Part shown: positions 45,864 through 54,978 of the stretch, piece by piece
Numbering within the stretch: position 1 is the stretch's first letter
How the letters are laid out: every line of letters starts with the position of its first letter
Origin: Aquitalea aquatica
GTDB lineage: Bacteria; Pseudomonadota; Gammaproteobacteria; Burkholderiales; Chromobacteriaceae
Assembly (NCBI RefSeq): GCF_013911085.1
Contig: NZ_JACERN010000033.1
Location: forward strand, 62,001-126,000
Reading direction: 5' to 3'
DNA: 64,000 bases
Translations under genes and position numbers: made by a program
Notes under the pieces: generated by a model
Seen by the model: the letters and a program-made list of their open reading frames with translations, nothing else
Database searches by the model: none
What the model was told of the DNA's origin: nothing

Positions 45864-46472
45864 ATGAAGAAAATGACCTACCCCCTTGCCATAGCCTCAG
45901 TGGCCATTACCCTTACGATTACGCCACTATCCAGCTACGCCCGTTCCGCCGTTGAGGAGCCACCGGCAGACACAGCCCAAGACACCATACAATCGAGCGC
46001 GGTGAAAACCACACCATTTGCCGCCAACACGTCCTATGTAGTCTGCTTCACGCCAGGTCAAGATTGCGAAGGGCTGATCGTCCAGGAAATCAACCATGCC
46101 CAAAAGAGCATTTTGCTCCAGGCCTATGTATTCACCTCGACCACCATTGCCAAGGCATTGACGCAAGCCAAGCAGCGCGGCGTTGATGTTCGGGCCATTC
46201 TGGACAAGAGTCAGCGCACGGGCAAATACACTGGGGCCACTTTTCTGCGGCATGCCGGCATCCCGCTGATGATTGATGAGCACCCAGCAATTGCCCATTC
46301 GAAGGTCTTGGTTTTCGACCAGCAATCCGTCCTGACTGGCAGCTTTAATTTCACCAAGTCTGCCCAGGAAAGGAATGCTGAAAATCTCATCATCATCAAG
46401 GGAGATTCGGGCCTGGTGCGGGCATATACCGAAAACTGGAATAGACGCTGGAAGGCATCGGTCAGCTACTGA
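45864..46472 (+). CDS. Exported phospholipase D-like nuclease
   Basis: The start at 45864 (MKKMTYPLAIASVAITLTI) has GAGAAGC upstream and gives a signal peptide; the 37 extra residues of the longer frame are atypical. The 202-residue protein has a single HKD motif AHSKVLVFDQQSVLTGSFNF followed by TKSAQERNAENLIII, as in the Nuc/endonuclease subfamily that dimerises to form the active site. Exported Nuc-like proteins degrade DNA or phospholipids outside the cytosol. Confidence 0.85.
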   Translation: MKKMTYPLAIASVAITLTITPLSSYARSAVEEPPADTAQDTIQSSAVKTTPFAANTSYVVCFTPGQDCEGLIVQEINHAQKSILLQAYVFTSTTIAKALTQAKQRGVDVRAILDKSQRTGKYTGATFLRHAGIPLMIDEHPAIAHSKVLVFDQQSVLTGSFNFTKSAQERNAENLIIIKGDSGLVRAYTENWNRRWKASVSY

Positions 46473-46510
46473 GTAAATCCCGGTCGCGCATTACCCATTT
46501 CAGGAAATGC

Positions 46511-46531
46511 AGCCCGGCAGCCTGCCGGGCT
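46511..46531. terminator. GC hairpin between convergent genes
   Basis: AGCCCGGCA pairs with TGCCGGGCT (9-bp perfect stem, GCC loop) between the convergent PLD and chemotaxis-receptor genes. It lacks a T-run, so termination strength is uncertain. Confidence 0.5.
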
Positions 46532-46559
46532 CGAGGGCATGCATTGCTTTTGCAATTGG

Positions 46560-48188
46560 TCACACCTGGAAGCGCGCGACCAGTTTTTCCATATTCGCGG
46601 CAATTTGCTCCACGGCATCGGCTGACTGCGCCGTATTGTGTGCAGTTACGCTGGCTTCTTCGGCATGCTGGACAATTGTTTCGATTTTCTGAGCCACTTC
46701 TGTCGCTGCAGCGGCCTGCTCGTGCAGCGCTGTATTCAGTTCATTGACAATGCTCGCCACATGGCGTGCGCTGTCGCGCAAGGTCGCTACCGTGTCGCCG
46801 GCAGCATGGGTGTTGCTGACGCTGGTCGCCACCAGTTTGACTCCCTGATCGACTCCGTTCACGGCATCGCTGGTTGACTGCTGGATGGACGCCACCATTT
46901 TGACGATTTCATTGGTGGACTGCGCCGTGCGTTCCGATAGTTTGCGCACCTCATCCGCCACTACGGCAAAGCCACGACCTTGCTCCCCAGCCCGAGCCGC
47001 TTCAATAGCAGCATTGAGTGCGAGCAGATTGGTCTGGTCGGCAATGTCCTTGATTACCGCGACAATGGAAGAAATCTTGGCTGACTCAGTTTGTAGTAGT
47101 GCGATACGCTCGGCGGCGTTGCCAACCACCACGGAGATGTCGTTGATTTGACCGCCCAATACGAGCAGCGCATCCAGCCCATTGGCTGCCTGTAAGTCCG
47201 AATCACTGCTGAGCTTTGCTGCTTCGGCCGTGCCGGTGGCAACGTGGTTGATAGACACTGTCAGTTGTTCGGTATTGGCCGCAATGGCGGATGCCACCTC
47301 ACTTTGCAAGCTGGCAGACTGTTCCATCTGCTGGACCGAGCAGTTGAGCTGGCGTGAGGATTCCAGCAACACTTCCGCATTGCGACGTGAGTCTTGCATG
47401 GCCTCGCGCAGGGCTGACTGCATATTACCCATAGCAACAATCAGCTTCCCCACTTCATCACTGCTGGCCGGCGGCAAGCAGCCACGCAAATCGCCATTGG
47501 CGATACGTCGTGCGGCGGCCACGGTATTGTCCAGTCGCCCGGCAATGCGCCGTGCCACCAGCAAGGACAGCACCAGCGACAATATGCCACCCACCAACAG
47601 GGCGATTGTGCCACCGACAATGCCGGAATTGACATTGTCGTCAGCGCGACCGGCTGCCTGGCGGGCACCTGCAGCATTCATCTTGATCAGCGCATCCGTC
47701 TGGTCGCGCAAGGCATTCGCTTTTGCCACCCATTCGCTCTTGCGTAGGGCCTGGGCCTGGTCTTCGTGGCCATCTTTCATCAGGACAATTGCCTTGTTAA
47801 CCACATCCCGGTAAGCGGCTGCGCCAGCAACTGCTTGCTGATAGCCCACACGCTCCTCTGGTGAACTGAGCTGGGATTCATAACGCTTGAACGTATCCTG
47901 CAGCTGCTGATCAAGCTCGGACATCGATTTCTCTATCTTGCTGCGCTCTTCCGGAGTACTGGGCAGCATGTATTCCAAGCTGCGCACCCGGTAGCGCAAG
48001 CGCAATTGACTGACTTCACCTACGGCCTGTACCGATGGCAGCCAATTATGGGCGATGTCGCGAGTTTCCCCACCCACAGCCTTGATTTGCCAGATGCAAA
48101 ACAGAATGGCGGCAATCAATACGCCCCCACTGAGGAGAAAGTTGACTATGAATTTGCGAGTCAGGCTGATGTTATCGAGGAACTGCAT
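46560..48188 (-). CDS. Methyl-accepting chemotaxis protein with 4HB sensor
   Basis: The start at 48188 ([20 protein letters not shown]) has GGAG 7 bases upstream. The 542-residue receptor has TM1 (residues about 10-32), a four-helix-bundle periplasmic domain (about 33-185), TM2 near 187-207, and HAMP. The long signalling coiled coil carries the invariant tip [20 protein letters not shown] followed by [20 protein letters not shown]. No C-terminal CheR-binding pentapeptide is visible. The ligand is unknown. Confidence 0.93.
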   Translation of the reverse strand: MQFLDNISLTRKFIVNFLLSGGVLIAAILFCIWQIKAVGGETRDIAHNWLPSVQAVGEVSQLRLRYRVRSLEYMLPSTPEERSKIEKSMSELDQQLQDTFKRYESQLSSPEERVGYQQAVAGAAAYRDVVNKAIVLMKDGHEDQAQALRKSEWVAKANALRDQTDALIKMNAAGARQAAGRADDNVNSGIVGGTIALLVGGILSLVLSLLVARRIAGRLDNTVAAARRIANGDLRGCLPPASSDEVGKLIVAMGNMQSALREAMQDSRRNAEVLLESSRQLNCSVQQMEQSASLQSEVASAIAANTEQLTVSINHVATGTAEAAKLSSDSDLQAANGLDALLVLGGQINDISVVVGNAAERIALLQTESAKISSIVAVIKDIADQTNLLALNAAIEAARAGEQGRGFAVVADEVRKLSERTAQSTNEIVKMVASIQQSTSDAVNGVDQGVKLVATSVSNTHAAGDTVATLRDSARHVASIVNELNTALHEQAAAATEVAQKIETIVQHAEEASVTAHNTAQSADAVEQIAANMEKLVARFQV

Positions 48189-48705
48189 ATTGTTCTCCAC
48201 CTGAAATGATTGTGCACAGCTGTACTGCTAAGTTCAGTAAATAACAATTTTGCTATAAGGTCTATGAAAAAGTGAATTGTCATCAGCGGCATCATCCCTA
48301 CTCCCCGGATAACTCGTCAGCCTCACACCAAGCCCGACAACAAGGCATCATCAGCTCGCCGCTTCTCACGACAGATCATTGACTGCTCGGTGCCATCACT
48401 ATGTCTTGTTGATGATGTCAGAGCACGTCAACCCACGCAGGAAGTGCTGCAGTCCAGCGCGAGCTGGCGGGAATCCGGTCTGGACGGTGAAATAGCTTAG
48501 ATTTCGCTTACATCGTGATGCGCTAACCCCACTGCTGCAGCCAAGCATACGGAGAAGGTATTGAGCGTGTGGAATAGGTCGTACGGCGGCGTGCGACAAG
48601 TGGCCGTAGACAAAGCGATGGCAAAAAGCCAGCAACGCTGCCGGCTATCACGCGAAAGGATCAGGACCAGAACGCCATGTATGCTGCGGTGCAGGTCCGC
48701 CACAG
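48189..48705. other. Intergenic region with no clear gene
   Basis: About 500 bases upstream of the receptor and downstream of the isochorismatase-like gene. Minus-strand frames 48399-48635 and 48497-48703 exist but lack ribosome sites and family features. Nothing can be supported. Confidence 0.45.
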
Positions 48706-49296
48706 TCAGCGGCCGGTACTGGCTGCGGCAGCCAGCATCGTCGCCGCCTTGACCACCTGGCAGTACTCGCCATGCAGATTGGCCAAAGACATATCATGCA
48801 ATTCACTCGCGGTACGCCACCGACCCGACCAATCGGCGCGGCCAAAAGTAAAACATGCATCCTCCACCAGATAAACGGTGTAACCCAGATTGCCAGCCAT
48901 GCGCACGGTCGCTTCAACCGAATTACTGGTAGCCACACCCAGTACCACCAGGGTTGAGCAGTCCATGGTGGCAAGTTGCGCTTGCAGATTGGTACCGATA
49001 AAGGCCGAATTGGTCTGCTTGGCCAGCACCCATTCGCCGGGCAAGGGAGTGGCTTCCGGCTTGAAGGCGTGGCCAGGCTGGCCGGGTCGGTAAGTCGATG
49101 CTGGCTCCAGCGAATCGTGCCGGACATGGCATAGCGGGCGCTGCTGGCTGCGCCACAGCGCCAGCAATTGTGCAGCCACGGCTTCGGCCTGCGGATTATT
49201 GCGCTCGCCCCAACTGGGGTTGTCTACTGCCTGCTGCAAATCTATCAGCAGCAATACGGCGTTGGCCGGGAGTGTCGGCAAGGTGGTGACGGGCAT
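48706..49296 (-). CDS. Isochorismatase-fold protein lacking the usual Cys nucleophile
   Basis: The 196-residue protein has the isochorismatase/cysteine hydrolase layout: LLLIDLQQAV with the catalytic Asp, HVRHDSLEP, VLAKQTNSAFIGTNLQ with the Lys, and VVLGVATSNSVEATVRMAGN. At the normal nucleophile position (C in a ...T-x-x-C-V-x-x-T-x-R-x-A motif) the residue is Ser (SNSVEATVR). Other members with this change exist, so it may act as a non-cysteine hydrolase of a pteridine-like or other substrate. It is single-gene on the minus strand. Confidence 0.82.
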   Translation of the reverse strand: MPVTTLPTLPANAVLLLIDLQQAVDNPSWGERNNPQAEAVAAQLLALWRSQQRPLCHVRHDSLEPASTYRPGQPGHAFKPEATPLPGEWVLAKQTNSAFIGTNLQAQLATMDCSTLVVLGVATSNSVEATVRMAGNLGYTVYLVEDACFTFGRADWSGRWRTASELHDMSLANLHGEYCQVVKAATMLAAAASTGR

Positions 49297-49374
49297 GGGA
49301 TGATGGGGGGAATTAGATATTGCGTCAGCATAGCAGAGCCGCTCCCGCCAGTATTCTCATGGCGACAAAATGCG

Positions 49375-49408
49375 AACAACCCACCGGACCTGAGTCGGGT
49401 GGGTTGTT
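49375..49408 (-). terminator. Terminator of the cold-shock gene
   Basis: AACAACCCACC (49375-49385) pairs with GGTGGGTTGTT (49398-49408), with an 11-base-plus loop. On the minus strand it ends GTTGTTCGC and lies about 60 bases after the cold-shock stop. It can work on both strands. Confidence 0.65.
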
Positions 49409-49471
49409 GTCTGCCTGCCTGGTAATCAGCAGCTGTTATAGCTGCTTCAAATCAGGCACAACGTTCAGCAA

Positions 49472-49675
49472 TTACAGCGGCTGAATGTTGGTAGCAGCCG
49501 GGCCTTTTTGACCCATGGCCTTGGTGTAGCTAACTTTCTGGCCATCATGCAGCGACTTGAAGCCGTCTACCTTGATTTCGGAGAAATGAGCGAACAGGTC
49601 ATCACCGCCGGCGTCCGGAGTGATGAAACCAAAGCCTTTAGCGTCATTGAAGAATTTAACGGTGCCGGTTTCCAT
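49472..49675 (-). CDS. Cold-shock protein (CspA family)
   Basis: The 67-residue protein is [20 protein letters not shown] at its start, with RNP1-type KGFGFITPD and RNP2-type DLFAHFSEI. It ends [11 protein letters not shown]. This is the five-stranded RNA-binding CSD. It should act as an RNA chaperone in growth or cold adaptation. A ribosome site (AGGGATGT) precedes it and a long AT-rich leader follows upstream, as for cold-shock genes. Confidence 0.95.
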   Translation of the reverse strand: METGTVKFFNDAKGFGFITPDAGGDDLFAHFSEIKVDGFKSLHDGQKVSYTKAMGQKGPAATNIQPL

Positions 49676-49997
49676 AATACATCCCTAACAAAATAAAATT
49701 TAAACTGGGCAAAAGCCCGGAAACAAGAAATTCAAGCAATCGACATTTGAACAATTAGGCAACTCTTTTGGAGGGACGCACACTGTAACGAAATAGGCAC
49801 AAAACTTGAAATCTTGCAGGACCGTTATACGCACCTTGTTCCATGCGGTCAAACATTATCTGCCAAATTGGCAAAATAATTTCCGTTCAAACCATGGCGT
49901 ATTCATATATATGACGAAAATATTGAGACCCGGATAAAAATAGCCATCGGCGAAATAGCCTTCGCAACCACTTTGATGGCGGCGCTGCAGGGCAAGA
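49676..49997. other. Cold-shock leader region and end of LysR gene spacer
   Basis: About 320 bases between two minus-strand genes. The part adjoining the cold-shock start (49676-49750) carries CCGGGC-TTTTG-CCC, a small hairpin near 49709-49722, consistent with a long 5' leader. Further upstream nothing can be assigned. Confidence 0.4.
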
Positions 49998-50918
49998 TCA
50001 TTGCAGGCCAGCCAGCGCCTGCTCCGACCGCAATGCCGCCCGCAGGAACTCCAGCCAGACGCGCAGCTTGGCCTGCTGCGGCTGTGCCGGCGGGTAGAGC
50101 GCATAGATGTCAGCCGGTTCCGACTGCCAGTCTGGCAATACGCGCAGCAACTGCCCGCTCCGCAACAGGTCACCCACATCCCACCACGAACGCAGCACCA
50201 ACCCCAAGCCCTGCATGGCCCATTGCACCGCAGTTTCACCATCATTACTGGATAGCGGGCCGCGCACCTTCACCGTTTCCTGGCGATCACCTTGCTGCAG
50301 CACCCAGCTGCCATGCGTGTCGTGATTTTCGCGAATCACGATGCAATCATGCCGCAACAAGTCACGCGGCTGCGTGATCGGCGGGCGCCCGGCCAGATAT
50401 GCCGATGCCGCACACAATACCCGTCGATTACGCAGCAACAGGCTGGCATGCAGCCGCGAATCCGGCGGCTGACCGAAACGAATGGCCACATCAAAGCCTT
50501 CTTGCCGGCGCGGCGGACGGTCGCTCAACTGAAGCTCGACCTCCAGCCGCGGGTATTGGCGGGCAAAGCCCGCCAGCAGGGGCACGATATGGCGGCGACC
50601 AAAACCGAAACTGGCATTCACACGCAGCAGGCCGTGCGGCTGATTCGGGTCACCGCGCACCCTCCCCTCCAGTTCGGCAATTTCACCCAGCAGGCGGCGC
50701 GCCTCATCCAGATACAGCTGCCCAGCCTCGGTCAATTGCAATGACCGGGTAGTCCGCCGCAGCAGCACGATACCAAGCCGCGCCTCCAGCTCCTGCAGGC
50801 GACGGCTGATCACCGGCGGCGTGACACCCAGCTGCCTGGCGGTAGCCACCATGCTGCCGCACTGGTTCAGCTGCAGGAAAAACTCCAGATCAGACACCGC
50901 ATTCATTATTACGCTCAT
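49998..50918 (-). CDS. LysR-family transcriptional regulator
   Basis: The 306-residue regulator has a winged HTH (GSMVATARQLGVTPPVISRR, then LQELEARLGIVLLRRTTRSL) and a LysR substrate-binding domain. The latter has LLRVNASFGFGRRHIVPLLA and RQEGFDVAIRFGQPPDSRLH. An in-frame ATG at 50906 is an alternative start, with no strong ribosome site for either. It is divergent from the TauE-like permease gene 86 bases away and may regulate it. Confidence 0.88.
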   Translation of the reverse strand: MSVIMNAVSDLEFFLQLNQCGSMVATARQLGVTPPVISRRLQELEARLGIVLLRRTTRSLQLTEAGQLYLDEARRLLGEIAELEGRVRGDPNQPHGLLRVNASFGFGRRHIVPLLAGFARQYPRLEVELQLSDRPPRRQEGFDVAIRFGQPPDSRLHASLLLRNRRVLCAASAYLAGRPPITQPRDLLRHDCIVIRENHDTHGSWVLQQGDRQETVKVRGPLSSNDGETAVQWAMQGLGLVLRSWWDVGDLLRSGQLLRVLPDWQSEPADIYALYPPAQPQQAKLRVWLEFLRAALRSEQALAGLQ

Positions 50919-51004
50919 CTTAATAATGGTTTAGTTGAAACTGAATTATAGCTGTGAATTCACCTAGTAAACTGTGACACCGACAATCAATGATGGAGCT
51001 TGAA

Positions 51005-51751
51005 ATGCTGGGGCAGATACTGGAAGCACTCGCCCTTGGCGGCCTGCTGGGTGGCATTGGCGGCCTGCTGGGCATCGGTGGCGGCATTCTCGCCATACCG
51101 GTTCTGGTCATGCTGTACGGCATGAACCAGGCGCTGGCACAGGGCACGGCACTGGTGATGATGACGCCCAATGTGCTGATCGGCTTCTGGCGCTACCGCC
51201 AGCGCAACCCCTTTCCCTTGCGAACAGCGGTGCTGATCGGCCTCTATTCGGTAATCAGCACGTACCCGGCCGCCCGGCTTGCCGTCAACATGGACGCCGG
51301 CCTGCTCAAGCAGTGCTTTGCGGCATTTCTGCTATTGCTGGCGGCTTACTTCCTGCTGGACAGCCGGCTGCGCCAGGCTGCCGGGCGGCCAGCCTGGCCA
51401 GAAACCTTGCTACCGCTGGTCGGCGTAGTGGGCGGCCTGTTTGCCGGCCTGTTCAGCGTGGGGGCCGGTATCGTTGCCGCGCCGATCCTGGTCAAGGGTT
51501 TTGGCAAAAAACAGGCGGTAGCCCAAGGGCTGGCGCTGGCGCTGGTGGTACCTGGGGCTGTGGTGGCGCTGTGGACTTACGGCCGCGCCGGCCATATCGA
51601 CTGGCAACTGGGCCTGCCGATGGCTCTGGGCGGCGTCTGCACGGTATCCCAGGGCGTGGCATGGGCACACCGTCTACCGGAAAGCCGGCTGAAACAACTG
51701 TTTGCACTGATGCTGATGGTCACCGCACTGCTGATGTCACGACACGCCTGA
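51005..51751 (+). CDS. TauE/SafE-family sulfite or anion exporter-like permease
   Basis: The start at 51005 (MLGQILEALALGGLLGGIGG) has GGAG 6 bases upstream; the frame begins 15 bases earlier. The 248-residue protein has eight hydrophobic segments and the repeated GLLGIGGGILAIPVLVMLYG / FSVGAGIVAAPILVKGFGKK motifs of the TSUP family. Such permeases move sulfite or organosulfur anions. The LysR-type gene on the opposite strand is a likely regulator. Confidence 0.85.
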   Translation: MLGQILEALALGGLLGGIGGLLGIGGGILAIPVLVMLYGMNQALAQGTALVMMTPNVLIGFWRYRQRNPFPLRTAVLIGLYSVISTYPAARLAVNMDAGLLKQCFAAFLLLLAAYFLLDSRLRQAAGRPAWPETLLPLVGVVGGLFAGLFSVGAGIVAAPILVKGFGKKQAVAQGLALALVVPGAVVALWTYGRAGHIDWQLGLPMALGGVCTVSQGVAWAHRLPESRLKQLFALMLMVTALLMSRHA

Positions 51752-51829
51752 GTTACTTGCCGTAAAACCGCTTTTGTTTTGCCGGACCGATCTCTATCAT
51801 CCCTTCATCTTTTCTGCATGGCCGCCATC

Positions 51830-52498
51830 ATGATTACCCTGCACCACCTGAATAATTCCCGCTCTCAACGCATTATCTGGCTGCTGGAAGAATTGCAGCT
51901 GCCCTACCAGATCAAGCACTACCAGCGAGACGCCCGCAGCATGCTGGCCCCGGCCGAACTGAAAGCCGTGCACCCGTTGGGCAAGTCGCCGGTCATCACT
52001 GACGACGACATTGCGGTGGCCGAATCTGGTGCCATCATCGAATACCTGGTGGAAAAGTATGGCGCAGGCCGACTGAAACCAGCAGCCGACAGCAAGGCGC
52101 TGCTGGACTATCGTTACTGGCTGCACTACGCCGAAGGCTCGGCCATGCCACCACTGCTGATGAGCCTGGTGTTCTCCCGCCTGGCCCAGCCACCCATGCC
52201 TGCCCTGCTGCGGCCACTGGCGCGGCTGATTGCCAAGGGCGTGCGCAATAACTACCTGGGTCCGCAGCTGCAACTGCACTTCGACTATATTGAACAACAG
52301 CTGGCACCAAGCGGCTGGTTTGCTGGCAAGGACTTCACTGCGGCCGACATCCAGATGAGCTTTCCGCTGGAGGCAGCCAGCCGTACTGGCATCGTGAGCG
52401 ACCGCCACCCGCACATCAAGGCCTTCCTGTCTGCCATCCATGCCCGCCCGGCTTACCAGGCAGCGCTGCGCCAAGGCGGCCAATACGACTACGCCTGA
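51830..52498 (+). CDS. Glutathione S-transferase
   Basis: The start at 51830 gives MITLHHLNNSRSQRIIWLLE, the usual N-terminus of this group; the frame extends 17 residues upstream. The thioredoxin half shows HPLGKSPVITDDDIAVAESG with the glutathione-binding cis-Pro (SPV). The helical half has YFDYIEQQLAPSGWFAGKDF and TAADIQMSFP with the N-capping box. It is a cytosolic conjugating enzyme of the bacterial beta/zeta-like types. A tRNA-Tyr promoter follows. Confidence 0.88.
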   Translation: MITLHHLNNSRSQRIIWLLEELQLPYQIKHYQRDARSMLAPAELKAVHPLGKSPVITDDDIAVAESGAIIEYLVEKYGAGRLKPAADSKALLDYRYWLHYAEGSAMPPLLMSLVFSRLAQPPMPALLRPLARLIAKGVRNNYLGPQLQLHFDYIEQQLAPSGWFAGKDFTAADIQMSFPLEAASRTGIVSDRHPHIKAFLSAIHARPAYQAALRQGGQYDYA

Positions 52499-52518
52499 GC
52501 AAGCTGCAACGCGGGGGC

Positions 52519-52547
52519 TTGACGAAAAAATGCGGCCTCGCTATGAT
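52519..52547 (+). promoter_or_regulatory. Sigma-70 promoter of tRNA-Tyr
   Basis: TTGACG (52519-52524) and TATGAT (52542-52547) are spaced 17 bases, an almost ideal pair, placing transcription start about 52554-52556, close to the tRNA. Confidence 0.8.
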
Positions 52548-52560
52548 GCCGCTCTCTTTT

Positions 52561-52646
52561 GGAGGGGTTACCCCAGCGGTCAACGGGTCCGGACTGTAAA
52601 TCCGGCGGCTCAGCCTTCGAAGGTTCGAATCCTTCTCCCTCCACCA
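52561..52646 (+). tRNA. tRNA-Tyr (GTA)
   Basis: The cloverleaf is read as acceptor GGAGGGG with TCCCTCC, A73 and encoded CCA (52644-52646). The anticodon GTA lies at 52596-52598 inside GGACT-GTA-AATCC. The long class II variable arm (GGCGGCTCAGCC region) and the T-loop GGTTCGAATCC fit tRNA-Tyr. The gene has its own promoter and terminator and no integrase beside it. Confidence 0.95.
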
Positions 52647-52655
52647 GCTTTCATG

Positions 52656-52687
52656 CAAAAGGCCCGACACCGTGTTCGGGCCTTTTG
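52656..52687 (+). terminator. Terminator of tRNA-Tyr
   Basis: CAAAAGGCCCGA and TCGGGCCTTTTG pair perfectly with an intervening CACCGTGT loop. The T-run follows directly, about 10 bases after the CCA end. Confidence 0.88.
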
Positions 52688-52732
52688 TCATGGGTCCGCA
52701 CAGACCGCGCTCACAACACCGGGAATCAGCCC

Positions 52733-53128
52733 ATGGCCAGCAAAAACAGCAAGAACGATAAACCCCGCGCCAAGGCAGCGCCACGCACGCCCGAACAGAA
52801 AAGATGGCTGCGTGCCGAGGAAGCTTGCCGCCAGGCCATGGACCAGCTGTTTGCCATGCAACGCGGGGAGCGCTTTGCCGACAACGAGCTGGCCGGCAAG
52901 TACGCCGTGATGGCAGGGATTCACTATCGCAAGATACGCAATGGCAAGGTACTGGGCGCCGCCGACTTCAATGCCGCGGTGGAAGTCAGCACCGCCACCC
53001 GTCGCTGCCTGCAGCAACTGGACGCCACCCTGAGCTTCGCCACCCTGCAAAATGGCCCCGCCCTGCTGGACGTGTTACAGCAGATCGACGGTGTACTGGA
53101 AGACTACCGTCAACTGAAAGGCGGCTAG
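52733..53128 (+). CDS. Small hypothetical protein, basic N-terminus
   Basis: The start at 52733 (MASKNSKNDKPRAKAAPRTP) is supported by a weak GGGA upstream; the longer frame would cross the tRNA and terminator. The 131-residue soluble protein has a Lys/Ala-rich N-terminus and a helical body (EEACRQAMDQLFAMQRGERF, LLDVLQQIDGVLEDYRQL). I do not recognise a family. It lies alone between a terminator and the convergent solute-binding gene. Confidence 0.65.
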   Translation: MASKNSKNDKPRAKAAPRTPEQKRWLRAEEACRQAMDQLFAMQRGERFADNELAGKYAVMAGIHYRKIRNGKVLGAADFNAAVEVSTATRRCLQQLDATLSFATLQNGPALLDVLQQIDGVLEDYRQLKGG

Positions 53129-53151
53129 AGCCGACACCTGCCAGCACACTA

Positions 53152-53892
53152 TCAGCGCAGATGGCGCGCCAGCATGGTCGCCAGCTGCCCACTGGCTTCC
53201 AGCCTGAGCAGCGCCTGATCCAGTTCCCCGCGCAGCCTTTCCGCACCGGCCATTTGCCGGGAAATCATGAAATACACCTGCACCGGTCGACTAGCCGGCA
53301 GTGGCCGCATTTGCAGTGGCACACTACCCGTCGTCGCCACCCCTAGCTTTTGCAAGCCCTGCCACACTTCGCGGTATTCGACAAAGCCGCGACAATGCCC
53401 GGCCTGCAGCTTGCGCAATAGGTCGGGATAATTGGCCGATCCGGCATCCACCTGCGCCGGACTCAAACCGAAAGCACGATAGTTGAAACCATTCAGGCCA
53501 CACCAGGGCAACTTGGCTGCAGCCGCCAGTGGTGTGCGCAAGGTCAGCTGCACCGGTTGCAATTGCAAATAAGTGCGGGTGAACAAAAATCGCTGCGCCC
53601 GCTCTGCCGAATAGCTGGCAGCCATCACCAACTGCACCTGCCGCCCCTGCTCTGCAGCGGCCAGGCAACGCGCAAAGGGCATCAGCCTGACCTCCACCCC
53701 GACCCGATCCGCCAGCGCTGCCCGCAGCACATCCGGCGAATAGCCCTGCACCTCACCACTGCCCGGCTGGTGATACGACGAGGGCGGCCACTGATTATCT
53801 CCGCCACACGCCACCACTGCCGCCCACAAGGGCAAGGGCAGCAGCGCCATAATCACTAGCAGCCCTACTCGACACTTGCTTACTCGCCCCAT
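53152..53892 (-). CDS. Transporter-type substrate-binding domain protein
   Basis: The 246-residue exported protein has a signal peptide (LLPLPLWAAVVAC) and an SBP_bac_3-like body: PSSYHQPGSGEVQGYSPDVL, then VEVRLMPFARCLAAAEQGRQ and FLFTRTYLQLQPVQL. It resembles stand-alone polar amino-acid binding proteins, often without transport genes, which may instead serve sensing. No permease or kinase lies beside it. Confidence 0.78.
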   Translation of the reverse strand: MGRVSKCRVGLLVIMALLPLPLWAAVVACGGDNQWPPSSYHQPGSGEVQGYSPDVLRAALADRVGVEVRLMPFARCLAAAEQGRQVQLVMAASYSAERAQRFLFTRTYLQLQPVQLTLRTPLAAAAKLPWCGLNGFNYRAFGLSPAQVDAGSANYPDLLRKLQAGHCRGFVEYREVWQGLQKLGVATTGSVPLQMRPLPASRPVQVYFMISRQMAGAERLRGELDQALLRLEASGQLATMLARHLR

Positions 53893-54008
53893 CCGCCTCC
53901 CACTGGCCAGCCACCATCGGCACCATCATCAAACATCCACCCGAAACACCAACAATACCATCATGGCTACTGACTTTTCGAGCGGTATCCACCGTGTTAG
54001 GCTGAGGC

Positions 54009-54509
54009 ATGTCTCAAGCACTGTATGCCTTCCTGGCGGCACAGCACATCCACTACCAGCGCTTCGACCATGCGCCAGTGTTTAACTGCGCCGAAGCCAG
54101 CGCCATCATCCCCGACCTGCCGGGCGCGGAAACCAAGAACCTGTTTCTCAAAGCAGGCAAGAGCGGGCGCTATTTGCTGATCTGCCTGCCCGCCACGCAG
54201 CGGCTTGACCTCAAAGCCTGCGCCGAACTGCTGCAACTCAAGGGGCTGGGCTTTGCTTCACCCGAACGACTGCAACAGGCACTGGGCCTGACACCCGGCG
54301 CAGTCAGCCTGCTGGCGGTCATCAATGATCACGCCGGCGTAGTGGATGTGATCATCGACCCTGCCCTGCTGCAACAGCCCGCCATCCTGTGCCACCCCTT
54401 GCACAACACCAGTACGCTGGCCGTTGCCACTGGCGACCTGCTGCGCTTCCTGGAGTTAACCGGCCATCCACCACGCCTACTGACCTTGCCACTACAGCCA
54501 TCCAACTGA
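54009..54509 (+). CDS. YbaK/ProX-type aminoacyl-tRNA deacylase
   Basis: The 166-residue protein is of the PrdX/ProXp-ala type: FDHAPVFNCAEASAIIPDLP, ETKNLFLKAGKSGRYLLICL with the conserved Lys, GLTPGAVSLLAVINDHAGVV, and CHPLHNTSTLAVATGDLLRF. The GxxPGxxS motif and the HPLHNT segment mark the active site. It removes mischarged alanine or a similar residue from tRNA-Pro. A strong terminator follows. Confidence 0.88.
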   Translation: MSQALYAFLAAQHIHYQRFDHAPVFNCAEASAIIPDLPGAETKNLFLKAGKSGRYLLICLPATQRLDLKACAELLQLKGLGFASPERLQQALGLTPGAVSLLAVINDHAGVVDVIIDPALLQQPAILCHPLHNTSTLAVATGDLLRFLELTGHPPRLLTLPLQPSN

Positions 54510-54518
54510 CTCGCACGC

Positions 54519-54571
54519 AAAAAAGGCTGCAACCAGAGGCGTACAAGCACGCCTCCCATTACAGCCTTTTT
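54519..54571 (+). terminator. Strong terminator after the deacylase gene
   Basis: AAAAAGGCTG pairs with CAGCCTTTTT (outer stem) around an inner stem GAGGCGT/ACGCCTC, with T-run at the end. It marks the edge of the core-like region before the island. Confidence 0.85.
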
Positions 54572-54978
54572 GCGGCACAGGCCGCGCTGTGACTTCCAAC
54601 GCTCGTCTGTACTGTAAGTCAATTTTACCTCCAGTTATACATCGCTATTCGATACTGACTAACATCATTCCTTTGTACCCATCCAAGTTTTACAGTGCTA
54701 TTGTGTACTGAATAAGGTACATATCCGTTGGGCTAGCCATCTGTGCCTGTAGCCGCTAACCACTTAGCGCTTCCACGCTGACACGAACCGCCCCGGCAGC
54801 AGCAGGCTGTCTTCGACGGGAAGCAAACAGCTGCAACCTGTTAAAGGTGGTTTTGTAACTTACGAACCATGCCTTTGCAGATGGGCTTGAGAAATCTTTC
54901 ATGTGGCAGCGACCGATACGGTGCAATCGCTAAGTGTGGCCGCCCTGCCATAACCTTCCGAGGAGAGGGAATCTACTG
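54572..54978. other. Island boundary and possible left end of the transposon
   Basis: This stretch of about 400 bases shows no gene. TGTTAAAGGTGG starts at 54839 directly after CAACC (54834-54838). The other candidate end (ending TAACA at 62622) is followed by CAACC (62623-62627), which fits a 5-bp target duplication. Reading the methylase frame across the inferred pre-insertion site extends it 34 codons to a TAG. The left end lacks clear repeats of the kind seen on the right, so its extent is uncertain. Confidence 0.4.
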
